Below are positions 1-9,114 of a stretch of 64,000 nucleotides of DNA, piece by piece; the stretch's first letter is position 1; every line of letters starts with the position of its first letter. The stretch lies in assembly GCA_037043235.1 (NCBI GenBank), contig JAWRVZ010000102.1, positions 949,501-1,013,500 on the forward strand, given 5' to 3'. Both the position numbers and the translations under genes were made by a program. Source of the stretch: Rhodeus uyekii (taxonomy: Eukaryota > Chordata > Actinopteri > Cypriniformes > Acheilognathidae). The notes under the pieces were generated by a model. The model did no database searches, was not told the origin of the DNA, and worked only from the letters and a program-made list of their open reading frames with translations.

Positions 1-96
1 GTGTTTCTGTGAGACTGGGTTACTTGTTGAACTGGCAGCCAACCAGGTACCATCTGACGTACTTTGCCATGTCTTGCTGCATGCCAGGGCAGAATG
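1..96 (-). pseudogene. Integrase zinc-binding domain, continuation in shifted frame
   Basis: Directly below the pol stop at 97-99, a different minus-strand frame continues the integrase N-terminal domain: a PGM tripeptide followed by the spacing D-x3-Y and a terminal GCQ expected at the end of the HHCC zinc finger. The aromatic residue that normally precedes PGM and the first cysteine of the CxxC pair appear to be replaced. The frame then closes with TAA near position 18. This indicates a small indel near 97-105 plus point damage. Only about 96 bases are available, so the assignment rests on this short motif and its position after the upstream integrase fragment. Confidence 0.5.
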
Positions 97-1404
97 TCAC
101 TTGTTTCGAGTGGCTTTAGTGCCATGGTGTCTGGTGCATGGTGCGTCGTGGGCATATGCTGTCGTGACCCCCCTGTGGCGCGGTGGCACCACTAGCCTTG
201 GCGCTGTGAGGACAGCCGGGGCATACCACAGCATGTTTGCTTTCACGCGCAGCAGGTGTTTGAGTTCGTGCAGCCTTCTGAGGCTTGGTGCAGAAGTGAG
301 GTCAGAGGTGCAGATAGGGTGGCTGGTGGGGTCTGAGAGGTGGTTAGAAGCTTCAAGGTCAGCTGTATCGCTAGCAGCGTTTTGTGGAGCCAGCGTAAGC
401 GGCTGTGATGTTGACACCGTTGCTGGAGGTGTCTGCTTGCTGCGGGTTGTTGCTGCAGCATTGAGGGTGGGTGGGTGGGTTGGTACTGACCATAGCTTGC
501 CATGGAGTGCGCCCGTCTTGGCGTTTGGTTTGAGGACGGGCCAGATGGGAGCAGAGTAGGTGCTGTTGGATGGGCGGATGACACCTTCTTCAAGCATGGA
601 GTTGATGATTTCCTGCACAGGTTCTTGTGAAGCTATGGGAATCTTGTACTGCTTGACAGAAGTGGGAGGAGCATTTGGGTGTGTTGGGATGCGCACTGTG
701 TGAAGGTCAGTGAGACCACAGTCTTGTGAGTCTTTGGCAATTGACGCTTTGAATTTGTACAGTACTGGTCGTTCTTGACAGTCTGTATCAGTCTTTAAAG
801 CGTCCGCATCCTTGAGGATTTGCTGGACTTGAGTCTCAAATCCTGGATATGGCTCCTCTGTCTCCTTTGTGTCATCTGCCCTGTCAGCTGTCAGAGGTGC
901 AGTGTCGTTGTCAGTCTCACAATCAGGTTGGTTAGAGACTGTATGCACTGTCAGGCGTTGATCCTCTGTTCTGCATACCTGTTCTGTAGTTAATGCCGTG
1001 GCAGGGGCGATAGTGATGATCTGGAAGGGTGCTGTGGACAGGGTGTTGTCAGTGCGCCCTTCTGGGATCATTGAAGGTGGGATGGAACCAGTTATTGGTA
1101 AAGTGAGTTCAAAGTTGTGGAAATCATGACTCACTAACCATCCCAGACGATAAGCTCTGGGGATTCTAATGTCTGTTGCAGTGCAGTTGTTGAACAGGAT
1201 GTAGACCTCACGGGAAAGCACCTTGGTGAGAGGTGTGGCTTCCAGGGTTTGACCACGTCGCATGCTGAGCCGAACAGCGACCCCTTTGGTGTAGGCTGGT
1301 ACTACAATGTCCTGTTCATTAACTAAAGTGCAGACCTCTGGAATGGTCTGGCCTGACTTGAGGTTTTCAGGGCAAACTGGAACAGAAGAGGATTTTAAAG
1401 TCAT

Positions 1405-1740
1405 TGGGGCCCATACCACTTTGTCAATAAAATCCACTTGAGCTTTAAGGCGAATCAAAATGTCTGCTCCGATGTAGACATCATGTGGCAGGTCCGGGAG
1501 GACCAGGAAGTAATGGGTTAAACACCTGCCATTCCAGTTCAAGTTCAAAGCGCAAATGTTCTTGGCAGTTCTCATTGTTGACAAGCAGGAGTCAACGGGG
1601 AAGCAGGTGCGCTTGCTGGTGAAGGGAAGGTCAGGTGAGTCCTTGATGAGGGCATTGAACAGCGCAAGGCTGATGGCTGAGTTGTCTGCCCACAATGCAA
1701 GAGTGATGTCTGTTGTTGTGACATCATTCAACTGCAAGTT
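1405..1740 (-). other. Second, DTG-less retropepsin-like domain
   Basis: Residues about 290-401 repeat the layout of domain 1: ALWADNSAISLALFNAL aligns with ALVDTGADLTLMSSQLF, VYIGADILIRL aligns with LIIGKDLLDRF, and VVWAP aligns with KIWAQ. The triad is DNS (1678-1686) in place of DTG, so the threonine and glycine of the active-site loop are lost while the aspartate remains. I interpret this as a tandem duplication with loss of activity in the second copy. The alternative is an unrelated beta-rich linker with chance similarity. A structural prediction would separate these. Confidence 0.6.
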
Positions 1741-1932
1741 TGTTGTGACCTTGGGGAGGTCAGAGTCAAAGTCTTTGATAGGTTGGAAGGTGCACAGCAG
1801 TGAACTTGAAATTTTCCCGGGAGCTGACACGGCTGTGAAAGTTCCCGCGACCTCTGGCTGAGTTCCCGTGACCTCCATGACCTGACAGTCTGGTTCAGTT
1901 GTCCTAGGTGACTGGAGAGACAGGGGTTCTCG

Positions 1933-2289
1933 CACTTGAGCCCAAATTTTCAAGTGTCTAAAGTCCAGCAGGGGTTCGAAACGATCTAGCAGATCTTTGC
2001 CGATGATGAGAGGAAATGTGTCCACAGGTGATACGTACACTGGGTGTACCAGACTCATTGGACCGATTGTGAGGTGGATGGGAGCAGTGTGTTCGAGCTG
2101 TACCTCATTTTGGCTGTATGAGTGCACATTCAACACACATTTTTGTGATTTTAGAGTTCGGTTCTGTCTCTTAGCTGCAACTTGGAGTCTGTCAAAGAGT
2201 TGGGATGACATTAAAGTGAGGTCTGCCCCCGTGTCAACAAGGGCCTCGAGACTCATCTCATTCTCCAAGGTGACTGCTAGATGCAGTTT
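1933..2289 (-). other. Retropepsin domain 1 (DTG-type, intact motif)
   Basis: Residues about 107-225 of the pol frame form a complete retropepsin unit: hydrophobic strand, V-DTGA at 2224-2238, and the C-terminal IIGKDLLDRF segment that precedes the final strand (KIWAQ). The catalytic aspartate and both flanking residues of the triad are preserved. As in all retropepsins, activity would require dimerisation. The partner could be the same domain or, by inference, the degenerate unit that follows it. Confidence 0.8.
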
Positions 2290-2609
2290 CCGGGTCACCC
2301 CCTTTTCAATCAGGTTCCCTAAGAGTCTTGTTGTTGGGACTTGAGTGGTGACTGCTAAGCAGGTGGTGCTAGTCTCAGGTGAATTGTCAGGGAGGCTGAC
2401 AACCACTACAGCACTTGCAGGTGCCTTGTGAGGCTGACTGGTTGGGTGCTGGAGAGAATACACTTGTTCTGTCGGTGCAGTCAGCGGCAGTTGTGTGATG
2501 CTTGAAGATTGGTAGGTCGTTTCTGTGATCTGTGGTTGGAATGCTGGAATCTGGACTTGCTGTTCAGTTTGAGGGCTTATAGTGATGGTGTTGATTTCAC
2601 ATTTCACGC

Positions 2610-2616
2610 CTAGTCA
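2610..2616 (-). promoter_or_regulatory. Gag stop codon in readthrough context (TGA CTA G)
   Basis: Gag ends GAC CAC GCA TGA and the same frame continues CTA GGC GTG AAA into pol. A single stop therefore separates gag and pol with no frameshift. TGA followed by CTA is the most efficient class of stop-codon readthrough context described in eukaryotic mRNAs and in several RNA viruses. Gammaretroviruses use the same single-frame strategy with UAG. This strongly suggests Gag-Pro-Pol is made by readthrough. I did not find a convincing downstream pseudoknot by eye. Confidence 0.75.
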
Positions 2617-4509
2617 TGCGTGGTCTGACCTGTCGTCCTTTTGAGGTGTCCTGTTGACAAGTTCTCTTAGAATCTTCAGGATCTCAGCTGTTTCAGACAC
2701 AGTTGCACCTTTCTGTTCTGGAACAAACTTGGACTTGGGCTTGTTTGGGCCCTGTCGAGAGCCATTTCGCCGGTGACTCTCTGGGCTGTACGCACCGTTC
2801 GATGAGTGTCTGTCGTTTCTGGGCCATCGGCTACCATCCCACGTGGCTCCACCCTTTGTGTTGTGGGGTGAACGTGGCTGGTCCCAGAATCTTTCAGAGT
2901 GTCTGGGCTGGTGCATGGGACGGGCACCATTGTAGTTATGGCGCCCTCTGCTGGCTGGAAACGATCTTGATTCTCTGTTTGGGTACCCACTGTTGTGGTG
3001 TTGCTGGGCACCCTCTAGTGACAGTTCAGCGCTGTGGTAGAAGACAGGGTAGACTGTTGGGTTTTTTACAGTCTTTTCAGTGACAGTCTTTTGCTTGGTG
3101 TAAGCTTTATGGGCGAGGTCCCGCAGCTGTTGGATGGGCATGCTGCGGGGACAGACCAGAACTCCTAGATGTTGACTCACTGTGTGATGCAGATTTCGGA
3201 GGAACAGAATTTTGAAGTTCAGATCCTCCTCCATTCCAGGCTCGTTCCGTGCTCCGAAGTAGGTCTGTCGTAGTCGATTGTAGTATGCTTGCAGGGTTTC
3301 TGCTTGGCCCTGTGTAAGGTCCATAGCAGCGAAGAACCCGTTGTCTGACTCAGGATCAGAGAACTCTTGAATCAAAGCCTGTCGCAGCTGTTGATAGTTG
3401 GTTTTGACAGTTTCTGGTTGTCGATCCAAGAAGCTGCGTACATCCCGGCTTGATGTGATTCGAAGCAAATACAATCTGTCCCATGTTGTCACATTGTGCA
3501 CAGTTTGTAAGACAAAGTCTATATCCTGCAGATAGGCATGCACGTCATGTCCTCCTGCAGGGCTTGGGGTGAAAGTGGGGATGTTTCTGGCCAGCCTGTC
3601 AAGTTCTTTGTGCGCGCTGCAGTGCCTGGCGGCAGGAATGTCTTGGGAAGGTTCCCACCCCTTCGCTGCTGAACGGGGTTCTGGGAAGCTGGCTGGTGAC
3701 ACTTTGAACTGTGGGCTGGCACCCCCCTTGGGAACAAGGAACTCTTGACTCGGAGGTCTTGACCTAATGTTCAGGGGAAACACTGTGTTGTGCATTTCCC
3801 CTAGCTGCTTGCTGTACAGCTTGTAGGAATGTCTGAGTTCACTGTGAGCATTGTCAAGTTCATCTTTAAGATTGTCTCTTTCATTTGCTAGAGCAAGGAT
3901 TTCGGTTCTGGCCAGTTGCAGGTGCTTTTTGCAAGCTCTGACCTCAGCATCCTTCTCTTTTAGTTCATTTCTAGCTCTGATCAGGAGAGCTTCGCTTTGT
4001 TGGAGCTGTTCATTTAAGTCCTCTCTGTGGTCTTTCTCCAACTGCTCTCGGTGCTCTGTGTCAGTCCGAAGTTCTCTTAGTGCATTTTGGAGTCTCTCAA
4101 CTTTGTCTTGTAGCTCTGTGTCGGTCTCATCCGCTCCGCTGTGCCGTTCCTGAGCCTCGACGAGTAGCTGATCTAGACGAGTCTGGGCGTCAGCCTGGTT
4201 CCTCCGGGCCTCCTCAGCCTGAAGTTTGAGCGCTGTTGTCTCCTGCTCCAGCTGGATGTTGTTATTCTCGCTGAGCCGTGTCTGGACGATCAGATTGTGA
4301 GCGAGCCTCCCGATGATCTTGGCCCATTCTTTGCGATTGTAGCTCTGTGTGGGATCATGGGTCGTTAGCCTGTTCAGATCGTCGTCCAGCTGTTCTCTGC
4401 TCAGCTGCTGTAGGTCGCCGGTGACTCCGGGCAGGAACTCATGGGTCATAGCAGACAGCCAGGTCTCGAGGTTGTCCCAGTGGGCAGCAGGGCTGGATGC
4501 ACAGGACAT
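2614..4509 (-). CDS. Retroviral Gag with coiled coil and basic tail
   Basis: The intact frame extends upstream to 4554, but I chose the ATG at 4507-4509 because it has A at -3 and is followed by the conserved-looking acidic N-terminal region. The 15 extra upstream residues are Cys/Phe-rich and unlike the rest. In numbering from 4554, residues about 95-250 are a long heptad-rich, charged coiled coil (runs of E, L, R, K and Q). Residues about 325-486 are a helical capsid-like segment (NIPTF, YLQDID, WDRLYLL, LRQALIQEF, FLRNL). Residues about 520-610 are rich in Arg, Gly, Asn, Ser and Pro. No CCHC zinc knuckle is present. The basic tail probably does the nucleic acid binding instead. The protein would assemble particles. 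The stop is a readthrough-type TGA leading into pol. No internal stop or frameshift is seen, which is unusual beside such a damaged pol. Confidence 0.8.
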   Translation of the reverse strand: MSCASSPAAHWDNLETWLSAMTHEFLPGVTGDLQQLSREQLDDDLNRLTTHDPTQSYNRKEWAKIIGRLAHNLIVQTRLSENNNIQLEQETTALKLQAEEARRNQADAQTRLDQLLVEAQERHSGADETDTELQDKVERLQNALRELRTDTEHREQLEKDHREDLNEQLQQSEALLIRARNELKEKDAEVRACKKHLQLARTEILALANERDNLKDELDNAHSELRHSYKLYSKQLGEMHNTVFPLNIRSRPPSQEFLVPKGGASPQFKVSPASFPEPRSAAKGWEPSQDIPAARHCSAHKELDRLARNIPTFTPSPAGGHDVHAYLQDIDFVLQTVHNVTTWDRLYLLRITSSRDVRSFLDRQPETVKTNYQQLRQALIQEFSDPESDNGFFAAMDLTQGQAETLQAYYNRLRQTYFGARNEPGMEEDLNFKILFLRNLHHTVSQHLGVLVCPRSMPIQQLRDLAHKAYTKQKTVTEKTVKNPTVYPVFYHSAELSLEGAQQHHNSGYPNRESRSFPASRGRHNYNGARPMHQPRHSERFWDQPRSPHNTKGGATWDGSRWPRNDRHSSNGAYSPESHRRNGSRQGPNKPKSKFVPEQKGATVSETAEILKILRELVNRTPQKDDRSDHA

Positions 4510-5001
4510 CTTGGCGTACTGTTGACGAGAGAACACAGCACAAAAGAAACACAATGCAAGTCCTTGCAGAATTTAGAGCTAAAATTTTGCACGTTTCAAG
4601 TACAAATTTAGGCTAACAGTATAGACTGTTAGTGAGCTACGGTCCAGATACTTAATATCTTTGGCCGTGAATCTTGGTGAGTGCCAAGCCTAAATAAAGA
4701 TTTTGACGGCGGCAGCCTATTGGGTCGTGTGATGACTCTGGCGGCTGGGTTCCAATCTAATATTTAGCTTTCCTTGCTTGCTCACACAGGTTCTGTCTGT
4801 ATGTGAACTGAAAGAAACACAACAGGACAGTGAGGTACACAGGGCAGGATAAAACAAACAAAAATATTAAAGGGGAAGAGTAAAACAAAAATAAGTGGAA
4901 ATAAAAATAGAATGCAAGGATTAAAAAGAAAATTAAAAATCAAAACAACGTAACAGGAAATGATAAGAGGGGAGGAGAAACTCTAAGCTGCGCCACTAGG
5001 T

Positions 5002-5045
5002 GTTATTGCGGACCCGACAGGGCGGTGGCGCTGTCGAGTAATAAC
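5002..5045. repeat. Compound stem-loop in the retroviral leader
   Basis: GTTATT (5002-5007) pairs with AATAAC (5040-5045), and CGACAG (5015-5020) pairs with CTGTCG (5031-5036) around a GC-rich loop. Nested perfect arms in the leader between LTR and gag are where packaging or dimerisation structures of retroviruses lie. That role is inference only. Confidence 0.4.
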
Positions 5046-6351
5046 CCTTAGGGAGACTGGGTGCTTAGAGGGGGAAAGCCCCGAAGGCACTCAATGTGAA
5101 TTTGCAAATGTTGAATTTAAACTTAGTTTAAACCGAATTTCAAATAACCAGGTGCCAAGGTACCTGTATAATTTTGGAAATTTGCTGTTACAATAAATAG
5201 GCACTTAAAGCAGAAATAACACTTCAGAGGAAAGTCATGGGAGGAAAGATCTGAGCATGACCTCCAGGGGGCGTGTTAATCATTGAATGCCTGTGGTGAC
5301 ACTGATACAACTTTATTTGAATTTAAGTTAAACTTGTTTAACATAAATTTAAATAAGTGTGAAGAGTCGTAGAGACAGAGAGTGTCAAATAACAGTAACA
5401 GTGAAAATTACAGTTCTGGGCAGAACTAAAGCCGCAAAAGGGAAAGTTAGAATTAACCTTCAGGAAAATTGAGAGAGAAAACAAAGAGGAGAAGCCGCAC
5501 TACGAATAATGTCCACCAGGTGGCGTTATCGAGTTCGCTGCGACGATGACGTAGGGAGGAGGGCCTGCGCTCTGTTTGGTCAGAGAAGCAGCGCCAATCC
5601 CAACGCTCGTGATTTGAATTTTGGGCGGGTTCAATGGTTCATTGAAGCTGCAAAATACTCACGCATACAATAAATCTCTCTATATATAACTTTTGGTTCC
5701 TCTTTCGATCGCGGCGGATCGAGGAAGTGCCTGGCATGAACCTTTCACTACCATTAAAGCACAAACATAAACGGACAGGGTTTCTTCGCTGTCGTTTTTA
5801 AAGGGTTTAAGCTGGATCAGAGCTTTTACCTGACTCCTGGCTCAGATCACACAAAACTGTCGCAGCGCGACTATCTTTGTCTGATCTGCCTGAGCGCGCG
5901 TGGGTAATTACTTCACGCAGGCTCAAACGGAGCAAATTCGCCAAGTTACAAAGCATCGGACATACGCGATGAATGACTAGCGACACAATAAAGGCCTATA
6001 CAGGGTTGATCGGAGGAGACTCGCTCGGATCAAACGTTATCCACTGAGGAGATTTCTTCGTCCAACAGGGATATAAACAAATATTAAAATGCTCTGCAAA
6101 GAGATTTCTTCGTCTCTGCTGATGCGATTTTAATATTGACTGCAGTTTTTAACGGATTTACTTGTTAACAAAGGCTAAATGATAGACAAATAGACGTGTT
6201 AACAGACCGGGTTCAGAAACATGAGCTCATTAGGTTTAGGCAGAGTGAGTTGCTCGGCGGCACTCACTTTGCGCAACGCACGTTACAACAAAACATATAC
6301 ATACACACTTAGACTGGACTGAGTTTGCTCAAACACAAGTTTAAAACGGTG

Positions 6352-6369
6352 CCCGCTGATTCTCCACCA
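6352..6369 (-). promoter_or_regulatory. Candidate primer binding site
   Basis: On the minus strand the sequence TGGTGGAGAATCAGCGGG follows, after five bases, a CTACA that could be the 3' end of an LTR. TGG at the start matches the complement of a tRNA CCA end, and TGGTGGAG resembles alanine tRNA. The inner half fits no tRNA that I recognise. Weak call. Confidence 0.25.
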
Positions 6370-6374
6370 TTATA

Positions 6375-7590
6375 TGTAGCGATTCTAAGCCTAAGGGAAA
6401 TGGTGCGGATCTATGTGTGCGTGAGTCGTTGTGTGATCGAACACACATAAATCTGCACAAAGGGGAATTTGGATATTAACAGTTAATTATAACGGATTAT
6501 AACAATTATTAATATCTATGGCTTGATTCGACTTGTAGAATTTTCTTTAATTCTAGAAAAGAGTTCAAAGGACGGATAATTTGTCCAGCAAATATTGACC
6601 TTATAAACTCTATAAAAAGGAAAGGTTTCTTTTGGCCACAAAGAAAGATCTTTCCATTAATTTGTAACAAGGATCGGTCACCATTAAAGTGACTTATGGT
6701 TGAGCAATTCAGAGGCAATCACGTGTGAATATATATATTTTAATAATCGACAAACAATAGACAAACATACACAGATGAATTGAAAAAGGGAAGAAGAGAG
6801 AATAAGAGAGAGAGTAGGAGAGGGAGAGACAAAGGAAGGTAGTATTACAGACAATAACCTATTTGAGAACAAACAAGGAATCAGACCAACTTATTGGTAT
6901 AATCTTAAAGATCGCTTAAGGGCTACTTGCTTATGTTTCTTTTGTGGCTGGTCGGAATACGTGCGTGCGAATTCCGATCTGGTCCGTGGTTTGCGTCTTG
7001 CTGGGCGGGTCCGTTGGGATCCGCGGTAAGTTCAAATTATGGTTCTTTGTTTGTAATGTCCTTTGTGGAAAATGGCGCTGAAGGAGGATCCAAGAATCCG
7101 CGCCCAAGAAGAGAGTTGCAAGAAGAGGAAGTTAAGTTGAAGAGGAAGGGGCTGGAAGAGCTGAAGAGAGTTGATCCTTGGCCTACGGGCGCTTATAAAG
7201 GCATAAACAAAGCACGCCTCTAAGGGTTGGGACAGCCAATCAGAGTGAAGGAACTGAGAAGCGGGAAACTTTTCTTTGTCTCTTAGCCTGAGGTGATTAG
7301 CATGTTTTATTGCCTACTTGAGAATGCAGACCTTTGGGTTTTGGAATAAAAGAAAGAGTCTGATGCATCCTAGCACAGTGAAACAAACCTAGACGGTCTG
7401 CAAATGGAAAGACAAAGATTTCGAGACCATTCATGGCTATACTAACTCTTAGCATGAAGGCAAGGTAAAGATTGACTTGGTTTTACCCAAGTATTTACTG
7501 ATTATAAGCTTCTAAATTATCAAACACATCTAAAATGGTTATAACAAAGCATGCATACATATAGGTAAAACACAACACATCTAAAAATGG
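6375..7590 (-). repeat. Candidate 5' LTR region
   Basis: The inner edge is proposed at TGTAGC (6375-6380), adjacent to the possible primer binding site. The interior has an NF-Y type CCAAT box (7236-7240) and a TATA-like TTTATAA (7193-7199) correctly ordered for minus-strand transcription. It also contains a purine-rich stretch at 7075-7165. I could not find a matching outer end with TG/CA inverted repeats or a target duplication, so the outer limit is only approximate. The ~98-codon plus-strand ORF here looks fortuitous. Confidence 0.35.
7193..7240 (-). promoter_or_regulatory. CCAAT + TATA promoter of the retroviral element
   Basis: Read on the minus strand, ATTGG (7236-7240, inverted CCAAT within an NF-Y type context) lies 37 bases upstream of TTTATAA (7193-7199). 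Order and spacing fit a retroviral U3 promoter driving transcription towards gag, with a start expected around 7165. Confidence 0.45.
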
Positions 7591-8401
7591 AAAGTGACTA
7601 ATTTAAAAGTCACATGGCACAGTCTTTTGTTCTTGGTATGTATGTGTGTGTTTGTGTGTGGGGGCTGTTTTACGATGGCATCCTTTGAAATGCAGAGGAG
7701 AGTGAGAGTGAATGCGAATGGTTTGTGTCCCAGAAGTCTTAAACTGTCAAGTCACAGACTCTACGGAGCCGATCCTGTCGAATCACTTTTTTTCAATCAA
7801 AGAATGAATCTTGATCGATCATTCATGAGCACCGTCCATACCCAACACTGTAATTATAATTGATTTCCATCAAGTGCTGCGAACTTAATGTGAACAACTC
7901 AACAGTTGTGTAATAATTACCAAAAAATTAGAAAATCTTTTGACGGGTACGGTGTCCAAATACTGAGGCATCTGTGATAAACAATTGACAATCTTCTGGA
8001 AGAACATTAAATCAAAGCTGGAAATGTATGCAATTAAATTAGGTTTTTGTATTAATAGCAAACTCCATTTTTGTCATGCTGCCTTATATTTATAGAAACA
8101 GTCCCAAAGTGGCAGATATCTAGCATTTTGAGTGGTATTGAACCACATAGGTTAAGTTTTCTTTTAGACCCAAGACTGGATGTAGGCCAGCAGATGGGCA
8201 CCTGTGTTGGGTTGTGCTGACGGCTCTCTGAACAACTGCTGCAGCACAGCTGAAGGCCCAGGGTAAAAAGGAGGAGATCTAGAGTAGACCCTGAAACAAG
8301 TGTGATCCTTGAGGTCAGAACACCTGGAAGATGAACCGACCTTTAAATATCCACCTACCGCTTCAACAAAATGCTAGTCAATACTTGTCTGTATCTATCC
8401 A
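7591..8401. other. Non-coding, no gene seen
   Basis: AT-rich sequence with a short (TG)n run at 7642-7660. The direct repeat AACACATCTAAAA occurs just before it at 7522-7534 and 7573-7585. I see no splice-flanked exon or complete mobile element. Confidence 0.5.
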
Positions 8402-8514
8402 TCTATAGCAGGGGTTCTCACACTTTTTCAGCATGGGAGCTACTTTTGAAATGACCAAGTCAAAATGATCTACCCATTATATTTATTGAGAAATATATTG
8501 AGGATTCTTACAAC

Positions 8515-8827
8515 TTATGTTGATGTATAACCACATATGTTGCACAACATAATTATGTAAATTTTTGTACATCCCATCAACTGAGATTTTAGCTCCTTCA
8601 CCTTTGTCTTTCTCAGCTCGCTTTTCGGTGGGAATTCAGTGTCGTATTTTCCAAGAAGAGTCCGAAAATGCCGCTCCACATTTTCCTTCTTTGGTATTGC
8701 GACGGTAGACTGGCAGACGAGACAAACGCACTTTGAAAATGTCATTGTGAAAAGAAAAGTCCTCCTCCCATTCCGTATGAAAGTGATACGTTTTTTTCTT
8801 CTTACTTGGTCCAGCTCCCCCACTCAT
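8515..8827 (-). pseudogene. hAT transposase N-terminus (BED-like zinc finger), frameshifted
   Basis: From the ATG at 8825-8827 one frame opens with a Ser/Gly/Lys-rich N-terminus (MSGGAGPSKKKK) and then loses similarity. An overlapping frame continues with CVCLVC, NVERHF and a Lys/Glu-rich segment (KSELRKTKVKEL), the layout of a BED-type finger in hAT transposases: two cysteines, then histidines about 15-20 residues later. The second zinc-binding histidine may be replaced by leucine in the FRTLLG segment. The two parts lie in different frames, so at least one indel near 8755 broke the gene. Everything after the finger, including the RNase H-like catalytic core, is missing. Confidence 0.6.
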
Positions 8828-9086
8828 TTTTATACCCTATCTTACGTTTAAGAGGAAAAAACTGAGCGAAACATTAGGATGTAACTAACGACTAGCTTGT
8901 TAGCTTTGCAGCGCTCAGGGGCGTTGTTTGTTTGAGCACAGTGGCCTAATTGTACGGGAAAAAATCAGATGTCATTGGCTGTCCATGACTGGTTGTCCTG
9001 TGTATCAATCAAGTGACGGGATGGCTGATACGCTGACGTCTAGTTTTTATTCAAAACAACTCAACTTTATTTGTATAGCGTCAGAT

Positions 9087-9114
9087 CATGACAAGGTCAC
9101 CTCACCTTGTCATG
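9087..9114. repeat. Perfect 11-bp hairpin inside the hAT element
   Basis: CATGACAAGGT (9087-9097) and ACCTTGTCATG (9104-9114) are perfect inverted arms with a 6-base loop, about 65 bp from the element's right end. It may be a subterminal transposase-binding or structural site, or simply a feature of the captured sequence. Confidence 0.7.

Larger units (their letters stand above)
97..2613 (-). pseudogene. Retroviral pol: tandem retropepsins, RT fragment, integrase fragment
   Basis: This frame continues gag directly after the TGA at 2614-2616. Numbering starts at the GTG of 2605-2607. A variable linker (1-105) is followed by a retropepsin with DTGA at 125-128 and the C-terminal IIGKDLL motif at 201-207. 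A second retropepsin-like unit spans about 290-401, with DNSA at 308-311 and YIGADIL at 378-384. Residues about 640-699 match the RT fingers, with the typical run of tyrosine, E-E-G-V-I-x-P and P-V-L-K-P. After residue 699 the protein does not continue into the RT palm. It resumes in what looks like the end of RNase H and the P/T-rich linker, then an integrase N-terminal zinc domain (LVVPP, AHD) to the stop at 97-99. The RT YxDD box, RNase H and the integrase core are absent. The frame stays open despite the deletion, which suggests the loss is recent. The product would be an inactive polymerase with a possibly active protease. Confidence 0.8.
4510..6369 (-). other. Long retroviral leader without long ORFs
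   Basis: About 1.9 kb separates gag from the candidate primer binding site. The stretch is AT-rich with short GC-rich islands. It contains a compound inverted repeat at 5002-5045, three CTCF-like motifs on the plus strand (4993-5002, 5261-5274, 5513-5526) and a minus-strand TATATATA-type stretch near 5685-5695. No ORF over 60 codons lies here. The length is large for a retroviral leader, so part of it may belong to the LTR if the LTR boundary proposed at 6375 is wrong. Confidence 0.4.
1..7590 (-). mobile_element. Endogenous retrovirus, 5' part, minus strand
   Basis: The block reads right to left as candidate LTR/promoter, long untranslated leader, gag, an in-frame stop, then protease, a reverse transcriptase fragment and an integrase fragment. 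It runs off the left window edge, so env and the 3' LTR are not visible. Gag is open over its whole length, whereas pol carries an internal in-frame deletion and a frame break in integrase, so this copy cannot encode a complete polymerase. Codon use and GC content of the gag-pol region are higher than in the flanking DNA. The right boundary is uncertain because I could not identify the outer LTR end. Order and motifs establish a retrovirus-like LTR element. Assignment to a named genus is not possible from what is visible. Confidence 0.85.

Noticed and set aside
74..559. 161-codon plus-strand ORF
   Set aside because: It lies antisense to the retroviral pol frame, whose motifs are clearly on the minus strand. 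No domain of its own.
6927..7223. 98-codon plus-strand ORF in the LTR region
   Set aside because: Low-complexity Glu/Lys/Arg-rich half, no recognisable domain, and located in the candidate LTR, where CCAAT and TATA boxes point the other way.
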